DNA from: Sycon ciliatum | Taxonomy: Eukaryota; Porifera; Calcarea; Leucosolenida; Sycettidae | Assembly: GCF_964019385.1 (NCBI RefSeq) | Contig: NC_088647.1 | Location: 6,095,075 to 6,159,074, forward strand | Direction of reading: 5' to 3' | Length of the DNA: 64,000 nt | In this document: piece by piece, positions 45,026 through 56,469 of the stretch | How positions within the stretch are numbered: the first letter of the stretch is position 1 | Layout: every line of letters starts with the position of its first letter | Notes under the pieces: model-generated | What the model was told of the DNA's origin: nothing | Databases searched by the model: none | The model's input: only the letters and a program-made list of their open reading frames with translations | Made by a program: the position numbers and the translations under genes

Positions 45026-45246
45026 AGCACGCACATGCACGCACGCGCGCGCACACACATGCACGCTCGCACACACATGCATGCTCGCACACACATGCAC
45101 ACACACATGCACGCGCCCACACACACAAACACGCGCACACATGCACGCTCGCACACATGCACGCGCGCACACACACACAAACACGCACACACACACACAC
45201 ACACCCAGAAATGTGCACACACACACACGTGCGCACACACACATAC
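45026..45246. repeat. CA/CATGCACG-rich microsatellite
   Basis: Irregular ACACACATGCACGCTCGC units and pure CA stretches. Cys- or Thr-His-rich frames predicted here are repeat artefacts. Confidence 0.92.
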
Positions 45247-45332
45247 ACAGCTAATGGTATACAGTAGTATGTTGCCCGCAAAGCAGCCAGGTACTCTGGC
45301 TTGGACCTCCAGCAGCGCTGGTTTCGCCCTCG

Positions 45333-45927
45333 TTACTTGTCGTCTTGCCCTCTCCAGTGCTGCCTGCAACAAAACATTCCCTTCCGGAAACTCTGGGTGG
45401 ACCAGTTCTCCGTGTTGTGTTTACACCGTGCTCTGCTTTCATAATTACCGGTATGGCATTCGTTGTTCGTATCAACCACTAAGCTCCTGGTAGGTGGCCC
45501 CTTACTGGCCTTAGGATGTGGCTCTGGATTCACTACTACATGCACATCACTGTCAGCAAGTATAGACAAAGCAAAATCAGAGGCACTGGTCTTCTCCAGG
45601 TTTGCAATTGCTATCACATGGGTGCAATTGGTGTAGCACTTTCCATGATACCAGCCACACCATTTACTCCTCCCTGAGCTCTTGTGCTGGCAGAGAAAAG
45701 CCCAGATATGGTCGTCCTTCTCTCGAGCAGCGCTGACGATGCGACACCAACTTGTAGTCTCGATATTACTCACTGCAGGCTTCTCGTTTTTACTAAATTG
45801 GGCGCTGTGACACAGACACAAAATTCCAGCAATATTACTCCGCTGGGCTGTCATTTGCCACTTCGTTGCCGTCAGCTGCCTCATCCAGCACCTCGCTGCC
45901 ACTAGAAACGTCTTCCTCTTTTTCCAT
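45333..45927 (-). other. Unrecognised open frames, possible gene fragment
   Basis: A 189-codon minus-strand frame (45333-45902) includes KDDHIWAFLCQHKSSGRSKW and CGWYHGKCYTNCTHVIAIAN. Just upstream, in another frame, a methionine at 45927 opens an acidic stretch MEKEEDVSSGSEVLDEAADG. The Cys/His pattern hints at a domain, but no family is recognised. It might be upstream exons of whatever ends in the duplicated tail at 44668. Confidence 0.3.
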
Positions 45928-45999
45928 TGTTGTCAAAACAACATCAATGTACACGAAAGGAATAAACTTCAATAAAGTGATCACAATATCCAAAGTCGA

Positions 46000-48100
46000 T
46001 ATTGTCGTCAACGTCGTCATCTTCTAAAAAATAAATTATTTTTCCTCACTCCACGCGAACTCGTGTTTTGCGCTTGCTCATACGACGCACACCTCACCAC
46101 TCGCGTAAAAATATTTGTTCTCACGGTGGAATTTGGTCGAGAAAAGAAGCCCTCGCGAAGGTCTCTGGATCGGTTCTGGAACGTCCAACAAGCGAAAACG
46201 TATCCTTTGTGATGTCCTTGACCAACACTGTATGCGGCGATTTGTCCATCCGAGAGTGCAACGGCACTTGTGATTTTGAGTTTTGGCTCACGGACTACAA
46301 GACCTAATAGCAATACTAGCGGCTAGGCAGTTGAGTAGGCTATAGGCTAGGGTTCGAAGCTCAGCAACTGCAGTTATCATGGTAATTACTTCCGAAAAAA
46401 GTATAGCATTCCTACATGATGGTGAAAAAGAAGGACAAAATGTTACGAATTGTGACTAACTGTCCACCAACGTAACCAGATCTTATACAGTCGCTTTCGT
46501 CCTTCTTCTTTTTCACCATAATTTAATTGGCTCACCATCCGAGTTGAACATTCCTACATCCCTTCCCATTTGCAGGGTAACTAAAATGGGCGGGGCTAGA
46601 GTTAATTTCCATCCCGGCCTTTTTGTGAGCATGCGTGATATGGTATGCACTGAGGCTTAGCTAACCATGCGACGCCACCCATCTACAATGTAATAACACT
46701 GCTAACGAGTAACATGCATTGCATGTTACTCGTTAGCAGCTGTGTCTTGTACAATAGTTGCGGCCTTGCACACCGACTACATGCATGACAATGTACATCT
46801 TATCGACAAATATCGTACTTCATACTTCTTCAGTTTGCAGCATGTCCAGCTGTACTCCAACCTACATGGAGTTTGAAAGTAGTCAGCTGGCGAACTACAA
46901 TTGAAGTTTAGACGTTATATGCCGCGGCTTGGTCAGCTTTTTCAGTTTCACAATGCATTGCACTCAGCACCGCTTCTCGGAATATCTTGTCAGGATAGCT
47001 GTGGAATGCATCCTCCCCAGTGGGGGCCCTGGGGGGACGGCAAATGTGCTGTTCATTTTTTAGGCTTGCTTTTATGGTACGTACAAATCCCCATTGAAAA
47101 GACATAGTGGAGACCAGAAACTGCAAATAGATGTTGGGAACCGCGAAGACCACCCTTCCTTGTCAAGTTCCCTGAGGGTGTGGAGGGGGGGGGGGGGAGC
47201 GGAGGAGGGACATTCCTGCACTGCTTAAAGCAGGATTCACAGGAGCATTTTCAGAAATTGCTTGTACATTTGTACCAGTTGTAACCGACAAACGCATTCT
47301 CATTGAGCTTTGACTTGAGGCACGTCAGCAAGGCGCTGTTGCATCGCTGACGTCTTGCGTGATTCTGTGAATGGTATTTTGTGCGAGTTTGCACCGCACG
47401 CAGAATCGCAGGTCGTGTCGCATTGCGCACCACACTGCCAAATTGCTTCTGTGAATCCCACGTGAATGGGAATTCTAATGGGAATGTAATCCATTGCCAA
47501 CAGGTGTATTCCCGAGCTGCGCATCATACTGCAAAATTGCTCCTGTGCATGTGAGTGGATTTCATTGCTCTTCTGTAGTTTGGGAAATTCTCGATTATGA
47601 TAATTCTGCGTGTGTGTGTACACCAGCCCTGAACATACATGTAGGTGACCCATTTGTGGTGTCTCATAGCCTACCTCACGACCTTATGCTTTCTTTCTGT
47701 ATCACTTGTATCTTGCAGGTATATCACCCCGTGACGACCACATCGAAGTCTGAAATTGAAGTGTGAAGATGCTTCAGCAACCCCTTCATATTTTTCCATT
47801 GCTTTTATTGTGCTTCTACTGTGCATGTGTGTAACTTGTGGGGTATGCATGTGATGACAATGTATGCCGGTGACACAGTCAGATTTTGTCAATGCGTGTA
47901 ACGTACACCTCCATGCTATCGTTGAAAAGGATCTGCCACTTACGATCTTCAGACGAGTACTAGTAATATCAGGTCAGCTTGGTTTTGTGTGTGCTGTACC
48001 AGATGCTGTTCACTTCTCTATCTGTTGGATATGTGACTTTCTGCAAGTTTCTGGTGTATGGTGGCCACTTCTTTGCTTGTCTTTGTATGACATTACAATA
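46000..48100. other. Intergenic region without recognised gene
   Basis: It contains inverted copies of a GGTGAAAAAGAAGGAC motif (46421-46440 and 46500-46520), the palindrome at 46701-46737 and a G tract near 47189-47198. No protein-coding homology was seen. Confidence 0.4.
46701..46737. repeat. Perfect 37-bp palindrome
   Basis: Arms GCTAACGAGTAACATGCA and the inverse, 18 bp each, around a single T. No target duplication flanks it. It could be a hairpin-forming insertion footprint or a chance structure. Confidence 0.7.
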
Positions 48101-48117
48101 ATTCTGTATTCACTGCT

Positions 48118-48850
48118 TCCATGGTGTGGTCTGCAAACTGCAATCCTTAGGCAAATATCATCGAGTGCACCTACTGTCAATTATGTCCCAGCAACTTACG
48201 CCTTCGGCAATGATCATACTGTACACAGGGTTCGTAAGACCTGTGATCGAATATAGCTGTACGGTGTGGTCGTTTGGATCTAATAAGAAACCCATGACCA
48301 CTCTTGGTCAATTACAGGCAAGGTTTGCTAGAGCTCTACTGAAAAAGAAAAAAATTGCATTTGATTACACTTCTTCCAAATCTGTCTTAAATTCTAAATG
48401 CTCCCTAGAGTCACTAGCCTATCGTCGTCAAATCATCAGTCTCACTACTTTTCACAGATATGTTTTCCATCATCGTGATTACCTTGCTGATTTCCATTTC
48501 AAGATTACGAATAGTGAGCGACGACCAAATAAAATCATTCTTCCCAAATTTAAATCATTGTCTAAGTCTCTCTTCATGTTCCGAACTGCTATTCTATGGA
48601 ACTGTTTACCCCCCAGTCTAACATCGGAAGCCTCGCTCTATAAGTTCAAAGCTGCCCTCAGGAAATTTACAGCTGACTATGCTTATGCAATCAACGGAAT
48701 TCCGCCACCTTGCAGTTGATTTTCCCCATTTCTCTCCTCATCAATCCCTACTTCTCTTTGTACATACATCTACATCTACTGTTCTTTCAATCAAATGAAC
48801 CCCTCGATAGGCACATTGCCTTTGGGTCATTTCATAATAATAATAATCAC
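48118..48850 (+). pseudogene. LINE 3' fragment, reverse transcriptase C-terminus and tail
   Basis: The frame (to a stop at 48719) carries LYTGFVRPVIEYSCTVW, LGQLQARFARALL, SLAYRRQIISLTTFHRYVFHH and RTAILWNCLPPSLTSE, the standard end of Jockey/CR1-type reverse transcriptases. The 3' non-coding part ends in an AATAATAATAATC microsatellite-like tail at about 48834-48850. No catalytic core remains. Confidence 0.8.
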
Positions 48851-49225
48851 GGTTTGCAATGTTGTGCTTTGGCCGCCAGCTTACCTACACATTGTAGTTG
48901 AATTATTTTTGTTTCACAACTGACTTCCTGAAGTATGGTGGCCACTGCTTTGCATGGCATTATACAATGTTCATCAAGAATTTCCTGTTTGGGTTGTGTG
49001 TGTGTATGTATGTATGTGTGTGCGTGCCCATGTGTGTGTGTGCCATGTGCATGTGCGTGTTTGTCACAAGGTGTCTGTGTGCGGGGTAGCAAGGTGGGGA
49101 GGGCTGGAATGTATCAGTGTGCTACTGCAGTTGCATGGCTACATACAGTGCATCGCGCGCGTGCTCACCATGTTTATCTTCGGAGCTGGGCTGGGGTGGG
49201 GACTGGGGAGGGAACAGAAAAAGAA

Positions 49226-49694
49226 CTGAAATTACCCATATAAAAACCGCTCTGTGAGCGGTTCTGAAAAACCTCTACTGGTGCAGCCCCGTCGTAAAAG
49301 TAAGAAATTAGAACTGGCGCATTGTCCTCCCAAATGTGAACTGATCCACCTAAATCGCGATTGACGGGACCCGAACGCACCAGTAGCACGAGGTCAGGAT
49401 CACAGCCGGCGTCGGCGCTGATCAAGTTACCATACAACACTTTAGATCTACCCCGAAGCCCACCTTTGCCGCTTTGGCTTTGGCTATGGACCAGCGTCCC
49501 CAGCTGCATCCACAGGTAGGAACCTCGTGCTACTGGTGCGTTCGGGTCCCGTCAATCGCGATTTAGGTGGATCAGTTCACATTTGGGAGGACAATGCGCC
49601 AGTTCTAATTTCTTACTTTTACGACGGGGCTGCACCGCCACCAGTAGAGGTTTTTCAGAACCGCTCACAGAGCGGTTTTTATGGGTAATTTCAG
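49226..49694. mobile_element. Palindromic (foldback) MITE
   Basis: Arms of nearly 200 bp begin CTGAAATTACCCAT and include AACCGCTCTGTGAGCGGTTC, CAGCCCCGTCGTAAAAGTAAG and CTAAATCGCGATTGACGGG. The centre is unpaired (GATCACAGCCGGCGTCGGCG region). Its arm plan resembles 37825-38213. No clear target duplication. Confidence 0.75.
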
Positions 49695-50009
49695 GGCTCA
49701 CAGTCGGTATGCAGGATCGACAAAATTAAGCGTCGTGCGAGGGCGGGTTTGGTGCACGTGAGTCGCGTGACCCCACGAGAGCACAGATCGTGTACATCCT
49801 ACGCATCCCAACAGAACAAAGAAGAGAAAGAACCTTGGCTTGAGTAGCCTGTTCTTGTCTTGTAAAGCCGATGTTCGCGATATTTTGGTCGGACCTGTCC
49901 TTTCCTCGCTTCTCTTGGCATGCAGTGTCAAACCATTCTCGTTTCCGTTCGTCTCGATCTTGTGCTTTTACGATCGTGCATACTCCAGTGGAAATAGTTT
50001 GCTTTATTA

Positions 50010-51250
50010 TAGGGGTGAAACGAAGTAGTCGAAGGTTCGAAGGACCTTCGTTTTCCTTTGAAACGAACCTTCGTTTTTGATTCGAACGAAGGTCGTCGAC
50101 ACGGGTTTAGTGCATGCATCAATGCATTGATCTTGTGCGATGTGCTGCATGCACTAGGATATGCTGTACTACAAGTAGGGGCACGGTCCGCGTGCGCACC
50201 GGAACAGAAGAAGTGACAAGTCAGTGAAGAACTGGCCCTGTTCCAGTCACCAGCGTGTTCCCGTTTTGCTGTAGTGTGTAGATCATGCATGGTGTACTCA
50301 TAGATGACTTTTTTGATTGTATTCGTCGAGTGTTTGGCGCTCTGCGATACTAGTAGGAGAGTAGTTTTGCGATTTCGATCGTGTTTTCGCTCAGTAATGC
50401 TGCTTGTACCAGGAATATAGCTTGCTGTAGCTGCCGTCGATATCTGCTAGTGATGGTGTCTGGAGAAAGTTGTAGCAGCGATACGAGTGTAGTCTCATTT
50501 TTTGTATCGAAAAAAAGTGTCCATTGCTGAAGCCATTGCAGTATTCACTCTCCCAGCAGCAGCAGCGAGAGGGAGCGCAGCGATGGCCTGGAATCATCGA
50601 CGAAGGTGAAGTTCCTCACCCAGTGACAATTCACTCTCCTCTCAATCACCAATGCACCCGGTGGATGCGAGCAGATAAGCGAAAAGTACATGTCCAGATT
50701 TGACAATTTTTTGATGAAGTTGGGCATCTGATATTTACTACGCAATATGGCTCTTTTCCGTCCATTTTGGTGTTGTTCAAGCATGCAACTGGCTGTACAC
50801 TAGAGCAGTACTCCTGTCGTTTTGTGTCACAAAAGCCAAGGCTAGCAAGTCTGTACACGATCCCAAGTACACTGATCTAAATTGCCAGAAATATGGACAA
50901 TTGACTCACAAACAGGTATTAGCAGGAGTCCTTAAACGTTGTTTATGCACTCTTGGTATTAGGTATGGCCTCTATCAAGAGTCGGTATGTTAACACCTTG
51001 CCTCTATCTAAAATTGTGTGCTCGACCAAAGTATTTTCTTACCTGGAATGGATACATTGATACCACCAGATTCAGAAACAAATTGCACATACAATAATTA
51101 TAAGTATTGGGTTCTGATTTTCTGCCCCCTTTTTATTTTTAAGATTTTTGAGCGTTTCCGTGATCATGCTAAAAAAGAATCCTTCGACACCTTCGTTCGT
51201 TTTAATAAAGAAGGTTCGAATGGGAATTTGAGACCTTCGTTTCACCCCTA
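50010..51250. mobile_element. Non-autonomous hAT element
   Basis: Ends TAGGGGTGAAACGAAG and CTTCGTTTCACCCCTA (small internal mismatch region after) are flanked by a perfect 8-bp CTTTATTA at 50002-50009 and 51251-51258. Extra TTCGAAGG/CCTTCGT motifs are clustered near both ends. No transposase ORF was found in the 1241 bp. Confidence 0.88.
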
Positions 51251-51258
51251 CTTTATTA

Positions 51259-52140
51259 TTTTCACTGGGAATTGCACTGCAACACTGAACAGTTACTGCC
51301 AGCCCTCGGCAACGACTTGCCTTTCACTGTGCCTTGTAGAATTGGTCCACCGAAGGAGAAGGCGAAAGGCAACCTGTGCTAGTCCCAGGAAATTCATGTC
51401 ATGTAGCCGCTGTTCGACCAAATGCTGATGCTACAATGAGCGATCGCGATGTTCCACAGGTTAGAAGACAAACAAACGAGTCAGAGCTCGCCAGGCAGGT
51501 AACGCCGAGAACATACAACACGGAGCTGCTGATCGGATGGAGGCGAACGGGACCAGCAAATCCGCCAGGCGTTAGTTGAGGGCCACTAAAGGCCAGGTTT
51601 CCAGAGGTACCAGTTCCTCCATGATGGCGAAATGCGCTGCCACAAGAACTCCAGCGAGAACGAAAGCACAGCAACCAACTCCGCGGGCGAACTGAGGAGA
51701 GAACACTGAAAAATCTGTGCGCAATGATTTTCTGTTGGACGGCGCGCGTTGCTGTTCCAGCTGCATGCATGCGTTTTTCTTGTTGTTTGATCTGGTGCTG
51801 CTTTTGCACTTCTGGCGTTCTGCGCGCTGAGTGGCACTCACTCAAAAATGTCCACTACATCTCATTCTTGGCGGATTTTGATCATCTATGGCTTATTTTT
51901 TTCAGCGTGGAATTCTCCAGACATTTACCGATCACTTTTCCAATTGCTGTGCCGAAATCGAAGCCAAAACGACCAGACTTTGGCTAATCCGTGCCGGAAA
52001 ACTGGAGGGAAAATGGTGAAACGCTGCGGTAGATCACTGAGTTTGGGGGTTTTGAATCAGCACAGCGAATCCCAGCTTCATGGACATCAGGGCCGATGTA
52101 GTGGACAAGATCAAAGATTTGAGAATAGAGATTAGAAGAG
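51259..52140. other. Unassigned region with overlapping open frames
   Basis: Overlapping frames on both strands (for example 51399-51845 minus) have no recognisable domains. A plus-strand ATG near 51437 (MSDRDVPQ) precedes a possible GTTAG donor. The stretch may be a promoter region with a short first exon, but support is weak. Confidence 0.25.
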
Positions 52141-52144
52141 AATA

Positions 52145-52330
52145 GAGGCCTGTGATTGGTCAGTTGTCATGACGTGACATCCGCGCAAAGCCGCGTGCGC
52201 GACTCCACGCTTTTGTATGGGGCTGTTAAGTGTGACGTCACGGTCCCTTCGATACGCATAGCAACGGAGAGCACTGGGGACAAACAAAAGTCGCGTCCTC
52301 TGGATGGAACCAGTTGTCAAAGGCAAGTTG
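52145..52330. promoter_or_regulatory. CRE-bearing promoter-like block, left copy
   Basis: Contains ATTGG (inverted CCAAT), TGACGTCA and CGATACGCATAGCAACG followed by CTGGGGACAAACAAAAGTCG. About 110 bp of it recur inverted at 55235-55330. TGACGTCA is a CREB/ATF site and GCATAGCAAC resembles half an RFX X-box. No transcript was assigned with confidence. Confidence 0.45.
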
Positions 52331-52337
52331 CAACAGC

Positions 52338-52523
52338 ATCTAAATGACTGGAGAGAGAGAGCAGTTTATCTTTGCTTTTTCTTCAAGCGATTGTTGTCGC
52401 TCTTTACTCCTTGTTCTTTCCTCTACAAATCTTCTGTAGTCGTCGAGGGCCTTCATAATGGCTGTGAAATTGGCTGCCCACTGTAAAACTCCGTGTTTGA
52501 GAGTGCTTTGAAGATTATTCGCG
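52338..52523 (-). other. Candidate terminal exon, coiled-coil-like
   Basis: After a possible acceptor TCCATCAG the minus frame reads DANNLQSTLKHG and continues through DDYRRFVEERTRSKERQQSL to a stop near 52340. Composition is that of a helical, charged protein and differs from the junk frames around. The gene it belongs to is not identified; the ATG exon near 54910-54975 could be its start. Confidence 0.3.
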
Positions 52524-52811
52524 TCCTGATGGATCAAAGTACGAGCGCTCCCTGTGGATTCGATTATATGTTGGTAAGTTGTTCAAGAAATCAGTGTCTT
52601 CTTTCTGTCTCTGCCCTCACGTTGGCACAATAATATCAGCCTGAGGCCTCTATATCCATGACATCTCGCACCTCCCGTAAACTGCATGACTTAGATTATT
52701 CTCGCCCTCCGTGGTGATTGAAGACCCATGGAAGAAGTTATTATGTTCAGAATGATGTCCTGAGAATATAAAATAAAATAATGCTAGGGAATTGTTACAG
52801 GGTATTTTGGA

Positions 52812-52813
52812 AG

Positions 52814-52846
<33 letters not shown>
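52812..52846. repeat. (GA)n microsatellite
   Basis: A simple GA run. Confidence 0.95.
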
Positions 52847-52974
52847 CACTGAAGTGTTTTGTCTCACTGTAATTACTCCAGATTATTGAATGGTGTATGA
52901 TCTACTCGATATTTTCCACAATGGTTTTCCTGATTTGCGGGATCTCTTCTTTTGCTGTTTGCGTGTTTACAGGA

Positions 52975-53091
52975 AGTGACTGTCAGGTGTACTATACTAT
53001 AGTATCTGCACCAGATCCTGGGGACATGAAATCAGATGCAGAGGCAGGGTCGTCCAGTGATGCAACACTGCCGTTCTATGTGCAACGTCAC
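52975..53091 (+). other. Candidate internal exon
   Basis: A frame flanked by TGTTTACAG and CACCG/GTAATT encodes CQVYYTIVSAPDPGD and EAGSSSDATLPFYVQRHR. The splice borders are good, but no family is recognised and the neighbouring exons were not found. Confidence 0.25.
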
Positions 53092-53283
53092 CGGTAATTC
53101 CCACGGCGAAAACACAAAAAGACAAACACGTCAAGAGACTACAGTATTGACCGTTCTGGGAATGAATCGTGACTGCTCGGACAGTCGATAATCGAAACAC
53201 AGAGCACCAGCATGATGTTTTGATATTGGGAACCACACACCAGCTCAATTCTCAAGCCCAGAAATTGATGAACACAAAACACA

Positions 53284-53402
53284 CAGCGACGCAACAAAAG
53301 ATCATCCGGCAACCAAACCAACCTGGGTCTAATGCACTGAATACTATTCAGTGCATTAGACCCAGGTTGGTTTGGTTGCCGGATGATCTTTTGTTGCGTC
53401 GC
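53284..53402. repeat. Long perfect hairpin, 59-bp arms with 1-nt spacer
   Basis: The arms start AGCGACGCAACAAAAGATC and meet at CTGAATA-C-TATTCAG without any mismatch. Imperfect pairing extends about 14 bp further outward. Such palindromes are unstable and could be a very young insertion or an assembly fold-back. Confidence 0.88.
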
Positions 53403-53412
53403 TCTGTGTTTT

Positions 53413-54860
53413 GTGTAGTGAATAGTCCTGAAATATGCAGGTCACACAAAGCAGTGCAAGCACATACTGTTACAAGGTACATGCATTGCAGAACAAAGTG
53501 AAACCAAAGATACACGGGGTTATAGCTGCACACTCGTGCATATGCTCGCTCAACCCAAGAACACGCATGATGATAGAAATAATCCGGGGGAAACACGCTA
53601 ACACCGAATTAAGCATCAAGACGTAAATAGTCGTCATCACAAGCCCATAGCCCTAAGGCCGTCGGGGCGTCACAGAGCAAGTATGAACAAGTGAGCGCCA
53701 TAAAAATCGATCGCGTGCAGCAGCGAGCAGGGACTGCACGTCAAGTGTAGTCCATGAAATAATATTATCAAGTCATGACATTCTGGGCCTGCCTCGGCCA
53801 CGGCCTCCAGCAACACAACACTGAAGAACAGTCAATGACAAACAGCCGGAACGAACAATATGACCCAAGAATTGCAATTTCCTTTTACGAACAGAAACAA
53901 TAAGTGGGACTTGTTTGTGAATACTATTAATTTATTTCCTCTCTAACAGACACAATCGTCCGTAAATAGTGCAGCTCTGAAAAAGTAAAAAATACATTGA
54001 CATGTACATTGGTGTGCCGAGTAGTATCATCCTTGATTACCCATCCAACCTAGACGTTATCAGGTCCCAGACGCCGAGATCGCACGCCGAATGTGAAGTG
54101 CATCTAGCCTTGAACCTGTTGCACAAGGCACACACATATGACAAAAATGACATCCACTCCGATTATTTCCAGAGGCCAATCATAACAGAACACAGAAATG
54201 AAACCACGGGCTCAACAAAGTACATGTAAACGCAAAGGAAATTAGTTAAAATAATCCATGAGGTGCTATTTTAATTCCAGCGCTGACTGCACTGTGGCGT
54301 CGTGGCCCGATACCCACTGAGCATAGACACAAGCTCCATTTGACAGGGGCAAGACATACTATTTTGGAATAAAGTCATAAAGTACAGCATTCCAATGACA
54401 TGACGGACACCTCGTGCAAATGCGTGGTCTGTTCATCCGGCCAACTCGGCCACGCATGAGAGTGTGTGCATGTACGCGCGCACGCAAGCGCGCGCGTGCA
54501 CACACACCATGTATTCGGTGCGTATGGCGTACCTGTTGCGGAGATATGAAGATGGAATCATTATCATGATGTTACATGTACATGTACCGTGTATGTTTGA
54601 GTGTAAAGTAAATTTTATTTTATTACACATTTCTTCGACACAACTTACTCCACATCTTCGCATTTCTCATAATCCATCCACCTACACTCCATCTCAGTTG
54701 AGGAAAAACTCTCCCAGGTATAGACTAGTCACCACAGCCATGTGATGACATTGGGATGGGTCCCAAGCACGATTGCACTCTCCAGTTACAATATAATTTA
54801 TTTGTCCAGATTATCTGTGAAGACAAAATGCAATGCATAGCGGCAATCGATGGATGAAGA
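53413..54860. other. Unassigned region
   Basis: No protein domain was recognised. A CG/CA-alternating tract (GCGCGCACGC type) lies at about 54474-54506. Confidence 0.35.
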
Positions 54861-54909
54861 GAGAGTTTGCAAATACACATATCTTTCCACTTGTTCAGGA
54901 GCTTACCTT

Positions 54910-54975
54910 TTGGAGTTCACATCGTTTACACGACCTCTTATGCTGTCTTGCACCTTGGCTTTGTTGACCATGGAT
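54910..54975 (-). other. Candidate first coding exon
   Basis: On the minus strand an ATG in good context opens MVNKAKVQDSIRGRVNDVNS and ends at the strong donor AAAAG/GTAAGC. It lies downstream of the CRE-bearing block at 55235-55330 on the same strand. The protein is not recognised. Confidence 0.3.
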
Positions 54976-55234
54976 ACGCCATCCCAGAAGACATTCTACA
55001 GGAGCTACTAATGCAGAGCGTTTTTCACGCTCGATCTCGGCGATCTACCTCGTCACGCCAATAAAATCCTCCGTGACACTGGCTTCAGTCACAAGAGACG
55101 TCTCAGTAAGGTAATGAGCACGACAACACCGTCGAGATCAAGGACAAAGAGAAAACAAAACACTCACTGAAAACAGCAAAGAAGAAACGAAGAAATGTAC
55201 ACGATTCCTATATGTTGCCACTGACAACTGGTTC

Positions 55235-55330
55235 GATGGAGACGACGCTACTTTTGTTTGTCCCCAGTGGGATCGTTGCTATGCGTATCGAAGGAACTGT
55301 GACGTCATCACTTAACAGCCCCATTAATGC
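55235..55330 (-). promoter_or_regulatory. CRE-bearing promoter-like block, right copy
   Basis: Inverted counterpart of 52200-52320: on the minus strand GGGGCTGTTAAGTGATGACGTCA, shortened here to its core TGATGACGTCA, precedes CGATACGCATAGCAACG and CTGGGGACAAACAAAAGT. The orientation suits transcription toward the ATG exon at 54910-54975. Confidence 0.45.
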
Positions 55331-55439
55331 ATTGGACTGTGAGCCCTGAATTTATTTGTGCTGAGGTGTTCCTGCTAGTATCAGCGTTCGTGCAAGAGTA
55401 GTACTAGTAGTCGTGGTGCGCATTGGTCGCGTCAGTTTA

Positions 55440-55597
55440 GCGGTCCGTTCTCTAGTTGTCATTTGCTCGCGCTGCGGCGCTCAGTTCTAGTAGTCCAGTA
55501 ACTAGTTGTTGTCGCCGTGTGAGAGTTGAGATTGAATCTCGTAGCTGTCGCTTGTCTATCTACTCGTCTCTACGGTGTTTTCTCCAGTTGGAGCAGG
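55440..55597 (+). other. Possible 5' untranslated exon
   Basis: A CpG-containing stretch ends at a strong donor GGAGCAG/GTAAGTGC (55596/55597), opposite in direction to the block at 55235-55330. No coding exon follows before the repeats. Support is limited to the splice site. Confidence 0.22.
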
Positions 55598-55694
55598 TAA
55601 GTGCTTGTTTTAGTGTCCTGTAGGCATGCAGTTGGTGTTCGGGTGGCCATCCCCTTACATTATTTTATTTCGCAGGCTTGTAGATATGTAATTA

Positions 55695-56447
55695 GAGAGG
55701 TTCCGGGGTACGATTTTCCGTGCCAAAATCCGTATGGGCGCTACGGATTTTTTCCAGACGTGCTCCATACGATTTTTCGGCACGGAGAATCCGTGTTGAC
55801 TGGCTTTCATACGAACCATGTTTCGTATGGAGATTTTGCGTCATCGGGTGCAGAAATATTTTTCGCGTACAAATTTGGTACGAGAAACATCGACTTTCCG
55901 CGGGAAGTTTTGATTTCGGTACAAATTTTCCAAATAGAAAGGCATAGCGCGGGAATGTGACGTGTTTGCGATCGTAACCTAGGCAACAGACACCCTTAGC
56001 AAACAACGGTAACGCTATTTTTTTACGGTACTCGTACCTTGATCACCCAAATAGCGTTGAAGCTGCAGCGTATAAACGTTATGGGGGGTGATTTATCGTT
56101 GTGACCAACGGTACGTGTTTTAGCCAAATATTGCATAGTCCGTACGCATTTCACCTTGTATTGCGTATATGGTGAAAAAATGGTTGTACCGCGCGAAATC
56201 AAAGCTAATCTCGTGGCAACAGCGTACTAAAAATAGCGTGCATCTTGCTAAAGGTCGAACCCAAATCACGGTATTTTCCCCCTTACGATAATACCGTTAC
56301 AACATAACGTTTTTGCTAAGGGTGTCTAATGACGGCAAACACATACGTTCCGTACCCCGGAACTTTTCACTGCTCGAAAACGACGTATAAAATATCCGTA
56401 GCGCCTCCACGGATTTTGGCACGAAAAATCGTACTCCGGAACCTCCC
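55695..56447. mobile_element. Larger TA MITE with GAGAGGTTCCGG ends
   Basis: Ends GAGAGGTTCCGGGGTACG and the inverse CGTACTCCGGAACCTCCC are flanked by TA (55693-55694, 56448-56449). The interior has palindromic ATCCGTA/CGGAT half-sites. The length is 753 bp with no transposase. It shares the GAGGTTC end and TA target with 34475, 40645 and 62404. Confidence 0.75.
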
Positions 56448-56469
56448 TATTGTTAATATTTGTGCGGCG

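Noticed and set aside
44955..45372. Possible secreted Cys-rich protein ([11 protein letters not shown] frames)
   Set aside because: Produced by the CA/CATGCACG microsatellite on both strands.
52304..52486. Plus ORF starting MEPVVKGKLQQHLNDW as the gene driven by the left CRE block
   Set aside because: After about 20 residues the sequence becomes a hydrophobic antisense of the charged minus-strand frame, and no donor site follows the start.
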